Positions 36,569 through 45,700 of a stretch of 64,000 nt of DNA are shown here, piece by piece (position 1 is the first letter of the stretch; each line of letters opens with the position of its first letter). A model generated the notes under the pieces. The model did not search any database. It saw only the letters and a program-made list of their open reading frames with translations, and was not told the origin of the DNA. Origin of the DNA: Flavobacterium defluvii (lineage in GTDB: Bacteria; Bacteroidota; Bacteroidia; Flavobacteriales; Flavobacteriaceae); assembly GCF_900129555.1 (NCBI RefSeq), contig NZ_FQWC01000003.1, positions 124,001-188,000 on the forward strand, given 5' to 3'. A program made the translations under genes and the position numbers.

Positions 36569-38419
36569 ATGATTGTAAGGAAAATTTCATTAGCGGTAAC
36601 CGCTTTATTCTCAGTGTCAGTGTTTGCGCAACAGTCTGCCGAACTCTCAAAAGAAATAAAGCCCGAAGTAAAGTTGTCTTATTTAGATTCTATTAAAAGC
36701 ACATTCAAAAAAGATGATCTGGCTTCAAAAGTTGACAGTCTTTGGATGAATGAGTTAGTAAGTTTAGATATCTACGATGATTTGACAAAAGATATTCAGA
36801 CTATTAATAAAGATGTTACTGTAGATGAAGAATTGCCAACAGAATTGCTTAAAGAGCGTTTGGCGGCAATGAATGCAAAATCACCTTTTCAGATAGAATA
36901 CAATCAGGGATTAGAAAATGTAATTAAGTCATTTCTAAAAAATCGTAAAAAATCATTTTCACGATTAATGGCTTTATCAGAATATTATTTTCCAATATTT
37001 GAGGAAACATTCGCAAAAGAAAAAGTTCCATTGGAAATAAAATACTTAGCCGTTGTAGAATCTGCTTTAAATCCTAAAGCAGTTTCTAGAATGGGCGCTA
37101 CCGGGCTTTGGCAGTTTATGTACGGAACCGGAAAACAATATGCTTTAAAAATTGATTCTTATATCGATGAAAGAAGCGATCCTCTTAAGGCTACGGCCGC
37201 ATGTTCAGACTACCTGAGCAGAATGTTCAACATTTTTAATGACTGGGAACTAGTTCTGGCATCTTATAACTCTGGTCCAGGAAACGTAACAAAAGCAATT
37301 CGTCGTTCGGGCGGAAAAACAGGTTACTGGGACATTCGCAATTATCTTCCAAAAGAAACTCAGGGTTATGTTCCGGCATTTTATGCAACAATGTACCTTT
37401 TTGAATATCACAAAGAACACGGAATCAATCCCGAAAGAGCTGTAGTAAAAAACTTTGAGACAGATACAATAGCAATTAAAAATGAAATGTCATTTAAACA
37501 AATTGCCGATTTATTAGACATGCCTCAATCACAGCTTCAGCTTTTAAATCCGTCGTATAAACTAAATGTTGTACCAGCTTATCATGGTGAACAAAATTTT
37601 CTTCGGTTACCAAAGGATAAAATCGCAACTTTTGTTTCAAACGAAGACAAAATTTACGCTTACGTAAAATACGAATCTGAAAATAAATCAATTCCATCTC
37701 GTTTAGCAATGAAAATTGCTCCAAAAGGAAAACCGGTTAAAGAGACTAAATCTTTAGAAGTTCAAAAAGAAATTCAAAAAGATATAGAATTTTATAAAGT
37801 TAGAAAAGGAGATAACTTAGGTTCTATTGCAGATAAATACAATGTGAATATTTCTGATTTGAAAAAATGGAACAACCTTAAATCAAATGCAATTGCTTTA
37901 GGAAAAACATTAAAAATTAAATCAGATATTGATTCTTCTGCGAAAGCGGTTAAAGAGCCTAAAGCATTGCCGGTTATAGAGAAAAATACTGAAGAAGCAG
38001 TAGCTTCAGCAGAAGATAATGATAAAGTTTCAATACAAACTGTAGAGTACGTTGTAGTAGCTGGCGATAATTTAGGAAGTATTGCAAAAAAATTCGGTAC
38101 GACTATTGCTGACTTAAAAGAGTTAAATGATCTTACATCTAATAATATTGGTTTAGGAAAAACATTAGTGGTTTCTAAAATAGTTACAGAGATACAAGAA
38201 CCTGTTTCTACAGCAATTGCATCTAACTCTGTAGAGTCTTTCAAAAAGAAAGCACCTTCAGCAAAATCTATGAGTGAAGATTATTACGTTAAAAAAGGTG
38301 ATTCTTTATACAGCATTTCTAAAAAATATCCAGGAGTAACAATTTCTGATATAAAAAAATGGAATGGTATTAAAGATGAAGATATTAAACCGGGAATGAA
38401 ACTTAAAATAAACGGATAA
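36569..38419 (+). CDS. LysM lytic murein transglycosylase (MltD-like)
   Basis: 616 residues from the chosen start, which gives the signal peptide MIVRKISLAVTALFSVSVFA. A ten-residue in-frame extension to 36539 would spoil it. The SLT domain spans about residues 130-290, with the catalytic Glu near residue 164 in VVESALNPKA, followed by GATGLWQFMYGTGKQY and a later SYNSGPGNVTKAI motif. Three LysM domains follow at about 407-450, 492-535 and 571-615 (YKVRKGDNLGSIADKY, YVVVAGDNLGSIAKKF, YYVKKGDSLYSISKKY). It should cleave peptidoglycan glycan strands in the periplasm. The following lipoprotein gene starts 46 bases downstream and may be co-transcribed. Confidence 0.92.
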   Translation: MIVRKISLAVTALFSVSVFAQQSAELSKEIKPEVKLSYLDSIKSTFKKDDLASKVDSLWMNELVSLDIYDDLTKDIQTINKDVTVDEELPTELLKERLAAMNAKSPFQIEYNQGLENVIKSFLKNRKKSFSRLMALSEYYFPIFEETFAKEKVPLEIKYLAVVESALNPKAVSRMGATGLWQFMYGTGKQYALKIDSYIDERSDPLKATAACSDYLSRMFNIFNDWELVLASYNSGPGNVTKAIRRSGGKTGYWDIRNYLPKETQGYVPAFYATMYLFEYHKEHGINPERAVVKNFETDTIAIKNEMSFKQIADLLDMPQSQLQLLNPSYKLNVVPAYHGEQNFLRLPKDKIATFVSNEDKIYAYVKYESENKSIPSRLAMKIAPKGKPVKETKSLEVQKEIQKDIEFYKVRKGDNLGSIADKYNVNISDLKKWNNLKSNAIALGKTLKIKSDIDSSAKAVKEPKALPVIEKNTEEAVASAEDNDKVSIQTVEYVVVAGDNLGSIAKKFGTTIADLKELNDLTSNNIGLGKTLVVSKIVTEIQEPVSTAIASNSVESFKKKAPSAKSMSEDYYVKKGDSLYSISKKYPGVTISDIKKWNGIKDEDIKPGMKLKING

Positions 38420-38465
38420 TTCAAAATCTTATTTAAATTTGGGTTTTATTTCATAAATTAAGAAA

Positions 38466-39434
38466 ATGAATAAAACCCATTTTTTATTTATAATACTTCC
38501 GTTTATACTGATTTCTTGTTTAAAAACAGACAAACAGCAACAGCCTGTTTCTGGAAAAACAAATACAATTTCCATTATCATCGACGATCAGTTGTGGTAT
38601 GGAGAAGTTGGCGACAGTATAAGAAATAAATTTGCATCGCCAGTTCTGGGCTTAACTCAGGAAGAACCACTTTTTACAATCAATCAATATCCTGCAAAAC
38701 TTCTGGAAGGATTTGTAACCGACAGCCGAAGCATTATCGTTGTTAAAAAATCAGCTGTAGAAAAATTTGAAATAATCCACAATAAATCATTGCCCCACAA
38801 TACTTTTCGTATTTATGGAAAATCTGTTGATGACATTATCTGCAGCATCGAGTTAAATTCGGCACAAATTATCAAAATGATTCGCGATGCCGAAATCGAA
38901 AAAGTTCAGGAAGACAATAGAAAATCACTTTTGAATCCGGCGGTAATAAAAAATAAGTTTCACATCGATATTCAAATTCCTACCGGATATGAATATATGC
39001 TTCACAAAAAAAACTTCATCTGGCTTAAGAAAGATATTATCAGCGGAAACACAAGTTTATTGATATATCAAATTCCGCTTCACAATTTCAAAACCCGTGG
39101 AAATGTTGTTGGAAATATTATTAAAATGCGCGATTCAATAGGTACTTATATAAAAGGCAGAGAACCCAAAACCAAAATGATTACGGGAGAAGCTTATGCA
39201 CCATATTTTTCAAATACATCACTTGATGGAAAAGAAGCTTTTGAAACAAAAGGCAACTGGGAGCTTAAAAACGATTTCATGTCCGGGCCTTTTATAAATT
39301 ATGCAATTGTAGATCCTGTTTATAATCGAATTTTGGTGATAGAAGGTTTTTGTTATTCACCCTCAAATCAGGAACGCGATTTAATGTTCGATCTCGAAGC
39401 CATTATAAAATCTGTAAAAATAGACAAACGATAA
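38466..39434 (+). CDS. DUF4837 lipoprotein
   Basis: 322 residues. The N terminus ends in a lipobox (FILISCLKTD), so the protein should be lipid-anchored. The body matches my memory of the DUF4837 family of Bacteroidota: IIIDDQLWYGEVGDSIRNKF and EEPLFTINQYPAKLLEGF near the start, then LWLKK-like and NLVGNIIKMRDSIGTYIKG-like segments. Function is unknown. It follows the transglycosylase gene with no terminator between, although TAAATTTG at 38434-38441 could be a -7 element of its own. An inverted repeat lies downstream. Confidence 0.8.
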   Translation: MNKTHFLFIILPFILISCLKTDKQQQPVSGKTNTISIIIDDQLWYGEVGDSIRNKFASPVLGLTQEEPLFTINQYPAKLLEGFVTDSRSIIVVKKSAVEKFEIIHNKSLPHNTFRIYGKSVDDIICSIELNSAQIIKMIRDAEIEKVQEDNRKSLLNPAVIKNKFHIDIQIPTGYEYMLHKKNFIWLKKDIISGNTSLLIYQIPLHNFKTRGNVVGNIIKMRDSIGTYIKGREPKTKMITGEAYAPYFSNTSLDGKEAFETKGNWELKNDFMSGPFINYAIVDPVYNRILVIEGFCYSPSNQERDLMFDLEAIIKSVKIDKR

Positions 39435-39440
39435 AAGTTT

Positions 39441-39607
39441 GTTTCAGGTTTCAGGTTTCAAAAGTTTCAGGTTTTCTTAGCCGCAAAGTTATATTTAAGA
39501 ATTTGCTTAAATTATCTTATATGTTTCTATAACGTGCCTTGCGTAAACCTTAGCAAACTTTGCAGTTAAATATACCCTGCAAAAACCCGAAACCTGAAAC
39601 CTGAAAC
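39441..39607. repeat. Long-range inverted repeat, Flavobacterium interspersed type
   Basis: GTTTCAGGTTTCAGGTTT (39441-39458) is the exact inverse of AAACCTGAAACCTGAAAC (39590-39607). Between them lie GCAAAGTT (39483-39490) and AACTTTGC plus TTAAATATA, which also pair in part. Both arm ends contain a short tandem TTTCAGG motif. This looks like a small non-coding repeat, possibly mobilised in trans. It fills the gap between two lipoprotein genes. Confidence 0.75.
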
Positions 39608-39666
39608 AACTCCAGTTGTTATTTTTCTTACTTTTGTTTTTGTAACAAACATAAAAACAAAGGATT

Positions 39667-40311
39667 ATGAAAAAGTTAACCACCGCATTAGTAATTATTG
39701 CACTATGTGTTATTTCGTGTAAAAAAGAAGTAAAAGCAGAAACAGAAACCACTTCAACTGTTTCAGATAGTGTTAAAACCAAAGAGTCGGCAGCAGAAGC
39801 ACCAGTAGATTCTGCTACAGCAGCAAAAGCATGGCAAGCCTATGCAACGCCCGGCGAACCACACAAATTAATGACCGATGAAGTTGGAACATGGAATTGT
39901 GACATGACGTTTTGGTACGAACCAGGCAGTAAACCGGAAAAATCTACTTCGGTAGCAAACATCAAAATGATTCTTGGAGGACGCTATCAGGAAGCAAATT
40001 ATCAGGGAAAAATTATGGGAGCGCCATTTGAAGGAAAAAGTACATTGGCCTACAACAACGCAAGTAAAGAATACACAACAACTTTTATTGATAACATGGG
40101 GACAGGAATGATGGTTGCAACCGGAAAATATGATGAAGGGACTAAAAGTATGGAACTAAAAGGCGAAGTTGTAAATCCTGTGGATGGAAAAAAATCGCCA
40201 TACAGAGAAGTTTATACTATTGTTGATCCAACAACACGTAAAATGGAAATGTTTGATGTAAAAGACGGAAAAGAATATAAAAGCATGGAAATTGTAATGA
40301 AGAAGAAATAA
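39667..40311 (+). CDS. DUF1579 lipoprotein
   Basis: 214 residues. It has a lipoprotein signal (MKKLTTALVIIALCVISCKK) followed by a low-complexity linker rich in Glu, Thr, Ala and Ser. From about residue 50 it is a DUF1579-like domain: WQAYATPGEPHKLMTDEVGT, then WNCDMTFWYEPG, then GGRYQEANYQGKIMGAPFEG and YTTTFIDNMGTGMMVATGKY. The family folds as a lipocalin-like barrel, and its function is not known. A terminator follows. TACTTTTG at 39629-39636 may be its -7 element. Confidence 0.82.
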   Translation: MKKLTTALVIIALCVISCKKEVKAETETTSTVSDSVKTKESAAEAPVDSATAAKAWQAYATPGEPHKLMTDEVGTWNCDMTFWYEPGSKPEKSTSVANIKMILGGRYQEANYQGKIMGAPFEGKSTLAYNNASKEYTTTFIDNMGTGMMVATGKYDEGTKSMELKGEVVNPVDGKKSPYREVYTIVDPTTRKMEMFDVKDGKEYKSMEIVMKKK

Positions 40312-40336
40312 TAACATACAATTTTTTATAAATAAC

Positions 40337-40370
40337 AAATCCCGATTGTAAAATGCAATCGGGATTTCTA
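40337..40370 (+). terminator. Terminator after the DUF1579 gene
   Basis: AAATCCCGATTG (40337-40348) and CAATCGGGATTT (40356-40367) form a 12-bp stem with a 7-base loop, 25 bases after the stop codon. The T-tail is short. Confidence 0.75.
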
Positions 40371-40429
40371 TTTGATAATATTTGACGTAATTTTGTTTTA
40401 GTATTAAATTATTAAGACAGTATACAAAA

Positions 40430-40876
40430 ATGGAATTAAAATGGAAAATAAAGTCATTTGAGGCATTAACAGTAAATGAATTATATGACTTGCTTAAACT
40501 AAGAAGCGAAATCTTCGTTCTAGAACAAAATTGTGTTTATTTAGATCTTGACGGAAAAGACAAAAAGGCTTTACATTTAATTGGAGAATATGACGGTAAA
40601 GTTGTTGCTTATTCTCGTTTGTTTGATGCCGGAATTAGTTTTGATAATGCATCGATAGGAAGAGTAGTTGTCGATGTGAATTATCGTGATAGAAAATGGG
40701 GACACGATTTAATGCGTGAAGCAGTTGCCGCTATAAAATCAAACTTTGGTAAAGATAAAATAACAATTGGAGCACAGTTGTATTTAAAGAAATTTTACGA
40801 AAGTCATGGTTTTGTTCAGTCAAGCGAAATGTACCTTGAAGACGATATTGAACACATCGAAATGATACGAGAATAA
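40430..40876 (+). CDS. GNAT acetyltransferase, ElaA family
   Basis: 148 residues, the usual ElaA length. N-terminal sequence WKIKSFEALTVNELYDLLKL then RSEIFVLEQNCVYLDLDGKD is diagnostic. The acetyl-CoA-binding region follows (ASIGRVVVDVNYRDRKWGHDLMREAV, broken here by family variation), then KFYESHGF and the C-terminal EDDIEHIEM. It probably transfers an acetyl group to a small molecule or protein; the substrate is unknown. It stands alone, with TAATTTTG at 40388-40395 as a candidate -7 element, and converges on the OmpA-domain gene across a short AT-rich gap containing GCAACAATGTTGC (40892-40904). Confidence 0.85.
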   Translation: MELKWKIKSFEALTVNELYDLLKLRSEIFVLEQNCVYLDLDGKDKKALHLIGEYDGKVVAYSRLFDAGISFDNASIGRVVVDVNYRDRKWGHDLMREAVAAIKSNFGKDKITIGAQLYLKKFYESHGFVQSSEMYLEDDIEHIEMIRE

Positions 40877-41015
40877 ATAAAAACATAAAAAGCAACAATG
40901 TTGCAATATTTAATTTTAAGATTTATATAGATTGTAAATAATTTAAAAACAAAAAATTAACAATATTGTTTGGAGTAATACTTTAGGTAATAAAATCTTT
41001 CTATTTAAAAATTTT

Positions 41016-41822
41016 CTAAATTTTGGTAATTAAAAATTCAACCCGGCGATCGTATATATCGCCTCTTTTTAGAGGGAATTTATTACCGCAGCCTTGGTAA
41101 CGCATTCTGTTTTTTGAAACTTTTTTAGAGCTTAAATAATAAAAAACTGTTTTTGCGCGGTTCCAGGAAAGTTTTCTTTCTTTGGTATCTTTATCAATTG
41201 CGTCACTGTATATTTCAGGAGTACAGCAAACGTGCCCCCTAATTTCAAACTCAATGTTTTTTTGCTTTTGAAGAGTTAACACAATTTTGTCAAGTTCTTT
41301 TTTAGAATTATTAGTTAAGCGTGCACTGCCCATATCAAAAAAAATGTTTTCAAGATATATTTTATCGCCAACCTTTAGCTTGTCTTTAAAAGAAGCATAA
41401 CCATCTTTCTTTAGGAAACTGTTTCGTTTTATTACTATCAAATCAACCCGCCGATTCCGCAATCGGGTTTCATAAAGATTTTCAACAGTGTCAGGCCGAA
41501 CCACAACCCGGCCTTTTCCTTCTAAAATAACAATTTTGCTTTGATTAAATCCTGATAAAACCAATAGGTTTTGTATTGTATTTACGCGGTCATGCGAAAG
41601 TTTAAAATTATAATCGTCTGTGCCGCGGTCATCGCAGTAACCGTAGATTTGTATAGATTCAACTTTTGCCGTGTCTATCGATTTTATAAAATTATTTACA
41701 ATTCGGGTTTGTGTTTCAGTAAGATCATACTTGTCGAAATCAAAATATACTGTTTCGATAGGTTTTTGCTGTGCCGATACATTGTAAATAATAAACAAAA
41801 ACAGGACCCGGTAGAGTTTCAT
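41016..41822 (-). CDS. Exported protein with two OmpA-like domains
   Basis: 268 residues with a signal peptide (MKLYRVLFLFIIYNVSAQ). Two OmpA C-terminal-type domains lie in tandem. The first, about residues 20-132, runs from VYFDFDKYDL through GYCDDRGTDDYNFKLSHDR to RLRNRRVDLIV. The second, about 150-266, runs from IFFDMGSARLTNNSKKELD through IRGHVCC and RKLSWNRAKTVF to DRRVEFLI. Both keep the Asp and Arg positions used to hold diaminopimelate. There is no barrel or membrane segment. A double peptidoglycan binder in the periplasm is the simplest reading. The start is four bases after the ctp stop, so it is the last gene of that operon. Confidence 0.85.
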   Translation of the reverse strand: MKLYRVLFLFIIYNVSAQQKPIETVYFDFDKYDLTETQTRIVNNFIKSIDTAKVESIQIYGYCDDRGTDDYNFKLSHDRVNTIQNLLVLSGFNQSKIVILEGKGRVVVRPDTVENLYETRLRNRRVDLIVIKRNSFLKKDGYASFKDKLKVGDKIYLENIFFDMGSARLTNNSKKELDKIVLTLQKQKNIEFEIRGHVCCTPEIYSDAIDKDTKERKLSWNRAKTVFYYLSSKKVSKNRMRYQGCGNKFPLKRGDIYDRRVEFLITKI

Positions 41823-41826
41823 TTTG

Positions 41827-43464
41827 CTACATTTTTAAAATCGTTTTATATTCAGTTTGATTATTTAATACGCTTACTGCTCTTTTAATTTCTGAATTGT
41901 TCTTAATATAAAACTGATACAAACCTTCCTGGTATTGGTATCTCTTGATAAGCTCTTCCTGAATTAAACCTCTTATTTCTTTTTGGTTTTTATCCAGCAG
42001 AGTGTTTTCACTTCTTTCTAATGCGGCTAATAATTGTTGATATTCCGGAGCAATAGTTTCGTCAATCTTTTCGGTTTTGGCTGCAGCCAAAGTGTTTTTC
42101 AGGGCAACTTCTGTTTCAGTATCAAAACTAATTTTATTTGTTTTTAAATATTGTTTAAAGGCAGAATAATCAGCATCTGTAACAACAGGAATTTTATCTC
42201 CTAAATTTTGATTTTTATAATAGTAAGTAGTTGCGTAATCAAATATTCCGTCATTTTTCAAAAGAGCGCTCGTAATTGGGCTCATTTTGGCTTCTTCAAG
42301 TTCAATATCCGGTAAAACGCCGCCGCCATCATAAACTGTTCTTCCTTTTCTTGTTTTAAAAGCATTGAAATTTTTGGCATCTGTCTTTTGAGCAACACCA
42401 TTTTTATCTTTATGTGCATAATCTAATGCCTGAATACAACGACCCGAAGGGGTATAATAACGTGAAATAGTTACTTTAAGCTGAGTTCCGTAAGTCAAAT
42501 CTACTGAACGTTGTACAAGTCCTTTTCCAAAACTGCGGCTTCCTAAAATTACCGCACGGTCTAAATCCTGCAAAGCTCCCGAAACAATTTCAGATGCCGA
42601 TGCACTTCTTCCGTTTACTAAAATCGCAAGCGGAATCTCAGTATCAATCGGTTCTTTGGTTGTTTTATACGTATTGTTGTGTTTTTCGATTCTCGATTTT
42701 GTGGTTACAATAACTTCATTCTTTGGAACAAATAAATTGCAGATATCAATTGCTTCATTTAAAAGTCCGCCCGGATTTCCTCTTAAGTCCAAAACAATCT
42801 GTTTTGCTCCGTCGGCTTTTAGTTTTTCTAAAGCATCTTTAACTTCTGCAGAAGCTTTTCTGCTAAAATGTGCTAAAACGATATAACCGGTTTTTTCATC
42901 GATTTTTCCATAAAACGGAACTGATTTAATATCCACTTCATCCAAAACCAATTCTGTTGTATACGTTTTTCCCTGACGAAGATATTTGATAGCGATTTTC
43001 GTGTTTTTTGTTCCCTTCAGTAATTGCGAAGCATCATCTTTAAAATCAGCAATTAAAACATCGCCAATCTGGATAATTTCATCTCCCGCTTTTAATCCGG
43101 CTTTGTCAGCAGGATAATTTTTGTACGGTTCGCGAACAATTAAACGGTCTTTTTTGCGGGCAATCATAGCGCCAATTCCGGTATATTCTCCCGTATTATT
43201 GATTTTAAAATTCACCACATCCTGTTCGTTAAAGTAAACCGTGTACGGATCTAAACTTCCCAACATGCTTTTAATGGCTTTATCCATCAAATCACCCGGA
43301 TTTGTTTCGTCTACATAATTGGTATTTACAGCTTTGAATAAGGTTGTGAAGATTTCGATTTGTTTGGCAATTTCAAAAAAGTCTTCTTTGAAACTGGTTC
43401 CCACAAATAATAACCCCGCTGCAACAGTTGGTATAATGAATTTCTTTTTGAAATAACGATTCAT
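41827..43464 (-). CDS. C-terminal processing peptidase, S41 family
   Basis: 545 residues with an N-terminal signal or anchor segment. A PDZ domain is seen at about residues 95-175 (TGIGAMIARKKDRLIV ... ADKAGLKAGDEIIQIG). The protease core follows with LDLRGNPGGLLNEAIDI, the nucleophile region NGRSASASEIVSG near residue 288 and the general-base Lys in GSRSFGKGLVQ. It would cleave proteins or peptides from their C termini in the periplasm. The start overlaps the upstream DUF4349 gene by four bases (ATGA), and the tandem-OmpA gene follows after four bases, so all three form an operon, possibly with rnpA. Confidence 0.95.
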   Translation of the reverse strand: MNRYFKKKFIIPTVAAGLLFVGTSFKEDFFEIAKQIEIFTTLFKAVNTNYVDETNPGDLMDKAIKSMLGSLDPYTVYFNEQDVVNFKINNTGEYTGIGAMIARKKDRLIVREPYKNYPADKAGLKAGDEIIQIGDVLIADFKDDASQLLKGTKNTKIAIKYLRQGKTYTTELVLDEVDIKSVPFYGKIDEKTGYIVLAHFSRKASAEVKDALEKLKADGAKQIVLDLRGNPGGLLNEAIDICNLFVPKNEVIVTTKSRIEKHNNTYKTTKEPIDTEIPLAILVNGRSASASEIVSGALQDLDRAVILGSRSFGKGLVQRSVDLTYGTQLKVTISRYYTPSGRCIQALDYAHKDKNGVAQKTDAKNFNAFKTRKGRTVYDGGGVLPDIELEEAKMSPITSALLKNDGIFDYATTYYYKNQNLGDKIPVVTDADYSAFKQYLKTNKISFDTETEVALKNTLAAAKTEKIDETIAPEYQQLLAALERSENTLLDKNQKEIRGLIQEELIKRYQYQEGLYQFYIKNNSEIKRAVSVLNNQTEYKTILKM

Positions 43465-44297
43465 GATTGTTGTTTTTTTCTTTTTAATCTTTTTCTAATA
43501 AAATAGGCTAATACACAAAATATAATTATAAACGGCCAAATGCTGATAATTGATATAAAGAAACTCGACAAACTAAAAAATCCCGATTTTATAGCCGTCC
43601 AGATCTTTGATCCGTAAGATAATTGCACTGCTTCCTGCTCAGGAAGGTTTTTATAAAATTCAATTTTTACGGTACTTTCAGAAACTCTGCTTTCCAAATA
43701 TTTTAATTGTCCTTCTTTAGCTTCAATTTCTTCGCGGATAATCGAAATCTGTTTTTCAATTTCCAGAATTTCGCTTATTTTATTCGCTTTTTGTAAAATC
43801 TGCAAATAACGCTCTTCAAGTTTTCGTTTGTTTTTTAATCTTGTTGTGAGATCAATGTATTCTTCGGTAACATCTTCTGCAGAAATATCTTTTCTTTCGA
43901 AATAAGAAACTCCTTTTGAAATTGTATTTATAAAATTATCAAAATTCTGACTCGGAACTTTAATCGTAAGATTTCTAAAAACAGAATTATAGTCTTTTTC
44001 TTCAGAATCAATTAAAATATTTCCGTGGTTTGCTGCAACAGCAATTTTGATTTTACTGAATGTTTCTTCTAAATCATTTGTCTCAAATCGAAGTGAAGCT
44101 TCTTTGATGATTTTTTGTTCAATTTTAGGAGAAGGAACTTCCAGGTTTTTATCAGCACTTACTGATTCTGATTTATTTAATTTCGGCGGTAATTTTACAG
44201 TACTAATTGCCAGTACTTCATCTGAGCTTTCAGATTCAGCTTTGCTGCAACCCAAGAGAACACAAAAAATTACAGATAAAAAGAAAATGTATCGCAT
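43461..44297 (-). CDS. DUF4349 lipoprotein
   Basis: 278 residues. A lipobox (VIFCVLLGCSKAE) is followed by a linker, then KIIKEASLRFETNDLEETFS and NHGNILIDSEEKDYN. A strong coiled coil spans about residues 150-210 (TTRLKNKRKLEERYLQIL ... IREEIEAKEGQLKYLESRVS). A C-terminal transmembrane segment is followed by basic residues (FCVLAYFIRKRLKRKKQ). This is the layout of DUF4349 proteins, whose role is unknown. The combination of a lipid anchor and a C-terminal membrane helix suggests both ends are membrane-attached. The stop overlaps the ctp start. Confidence 0.85.
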   Translation of the reverse strand: MRYIFFLSVIFCVLLGCSKAESESSDEVLAISTVKLPPKLNKSESVSADKNLEVPSPKIEQKIIKEASLRFETNDLEETFSKIKIAVAANHGNILIDSEEKDYNSVFRNLTIKVPSQNFDNFINTISKGVSYFERKDISAEDVTEEYIDLTTRLKNKRKLEERYLQILQKANKISEILEIEKQISIIREEIEAKEGQLKYLESRVSESTVKIEFYKNLPEQEAVQLSYGSKIWTAIKSGFFSLSSFFISIISIWPFIIIFCVLAYFIRKRLKRKKQQS

Positions 44298-44377
44298 AAA
44301 ATTTCAATTTAGTGCTAAAACTACAATTTTTTTATAATTTTTTATCTGATTTGGTGTGCAAAGTTGAGGTTGAAGAT

Positions 44378-44782
44378 TTATAAATCCTTTTTGATTTCAG
44401 AATCTTGTGTTTTGTTTATCTGCTGTACAAATTTCTCAAACAGCTGAATTGTTTTGGTGTTGATTTCTTCATATGATAATCTGTCTTTTGTCTGGTAAAA
44501 AAGCATGATCGAATATGGCCTTTCTAGATTATCTAAAAGCAAATGTTTATTTAATCGGTACGTTTCTCTCAAAACTCTTTTGAAGTAATTTCTATCAACA
44601 GCTTTCTTGAAATATTTTTTAGAAACCGAAACGCCCACTTTTGTTATTTCTTCTGAATTTCCTTCCGCTTGACGGAAAACCAAACGGAGCGGATATTTAG
44701 AAACTGATTTTCCTTCAGAAAACAGTAATCCAATCGTGGTTTTGCTCTTTAAGCGTTCATTTTTAGGGTAAGTAAAGTTCAT
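44378..44782 (-). CDS. rnpA: Ribonuclease P protein component
   Basis: 134 residues. The RnpA signature is clear: NERLKSKTTIGLLFSEGKSV near the N terminus, then VGVSVSKKYFKKAVDRNYFK and RVLRETYRLNK, with the RNR-type RNA-binding motif as DRNYFKR. It helps the catalytic RNA remove 5' leaders from tRNA precursors. No rpmH lies next to it, in contrast to the arrangement in many bacteria. On the minus strand TACCTTTG at 44821-44814 may be its -7 element. The DUF4349 gene follows after 80 bases with no clear terminator. Confidence 0.93.
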   Translation of the reverse strand: MNFTYPKNERLKSKTTIGLLFSEGKSVSKYPLRLVFRQAEGNSEEITKVGVSVSKKYFKKAVDRNYFKRVLRETYRLNKHLLLDNLERPYSIMLFYQTKDRLSYEEINTKTIQLFEKFVQQINKTQDSEIKKDL

Positions 44783-44908
44783 TTAATTCAGAAAAAAGTT
44801 GCAATTTTAGGGACAAAGGTACAATTAAACCATAAAAACGGTTATTGTTTTCAATTTTTCTATCGCTAAGAATATATTTACTACTTTTGACCTCAAATTT
44901 TTTCAAGC

Positions 44909-45655
44909 ATGCAAAAGATAATCTCATATCCAATCTCCGTTATTTATTATATATTTTTTGGATTGTGTTTGGTGGTTTTTCATCCGATACAATGGATCTG
45001 CCTTAATCTTTTTGGATATCAGGCTCATAAAAAAAGTGTCGACTATTTAAACCTCTGCCTTTTAAGATGTACCAATTTAGTTGGCACAACTTATAAAGTT
45101 ACTGGTGTCGAGAATATTCCCACAGGAGTTCCGATCATTTTTGTTGCCAATCACCAAAGTATGTACGATATCGTTACAATCATTTGGTACTTTAGACGTT
45201 TTCATTGTAAATTTGTAAGTAAGAAGGAGTTAGGAAGCGGAATTCCAAGTGTATCGTATAATCTGCGTCACGGAGGTTCTGTTTTAATTGACCGTAAAGA
45301 CCCAAAACAAGCGATTCCGGTAATCAAAGGCTTGTCTGAATATATAGAAAAAAACACTAGATCTGCTGTAATCTTCCCGGAAGGAACCCGTAGCAAAACA
45401 GGTAAACCTAAAGAATTTGCCCAAAGCGGTTTAAAAATTCTTTGCAAATATGCGCCTTCAGCGTATGTAGTACCGGTAAGTATTAATAATTCATGGAAAA
45501 TGGTTCGTTACGGTATGTTTCCGGTTGGTTTAGGAAACCGCTTAACTTTTACGGCACACAAAGCACTAGCTGTAAAAGATTATGATTTTGCCGAATTAAT
45601 GGCATTAACAGAAAAAGCGGTTGTTGAAGGAGTAAACGAGTATAAACAGGTTTAA
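44909..45655 (+). CDS. plsC: 1-acyl-sn-glycerol-3-phosphate acyltransferase
   Basis: 248 residues. An N-terminal hydrophobic segment anchors it to the inner membrane. The acyltransferase motifs are NHQSMYD (HX4D) near residue 82 and FPEGTRSKTGKPKEF near residue 158, with YVVPVSINNSW afterwards. It converts lysophosphatidic acid to phosphatidic acid in phospholipid synthesis. The next gene, an acyl-ACP desaturase, starts 45 bases downstream with no terminator between, so the two probably form a membrane-lipid operon. TACTTTTG at 44882-44889 is a candidate -7 element. Confidence 0.93.
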   Translation: MQKIISYPISVIYYIFFGLCLVVFHPIQWICLNLFGYQAHKKSVDYLNLCLLRCTNLVGTTYKVTGVENIPTGVPIIFVANHQSMYDIVTIIWYFRRFHCKFVSKKELGSGIPSVSYNLRHGGSVLIDRKDPKQAIPVIKGLSEYIEKNTRSAVIFPEGTRSKTGKPKEFAQSGLKILCKYAPSAYVVPVSINNSWKMVRYGMFPVGLGNRLTFTAHKALAVKDYDFAELMALTEKAVVEGVNEYKQV

Positions 45656-45700
45656 GTTTTAGTCCGAGCTAAAACATAAATCCCCAAATTAAAATAAGTA

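Noticed and set aside
40892..40904. GCAACAATGTTGC palindrome as a terminator for the ElaA gene
   Set aside because: The stem is only six base pairs and no T-run follows, so the evidence is too weak.
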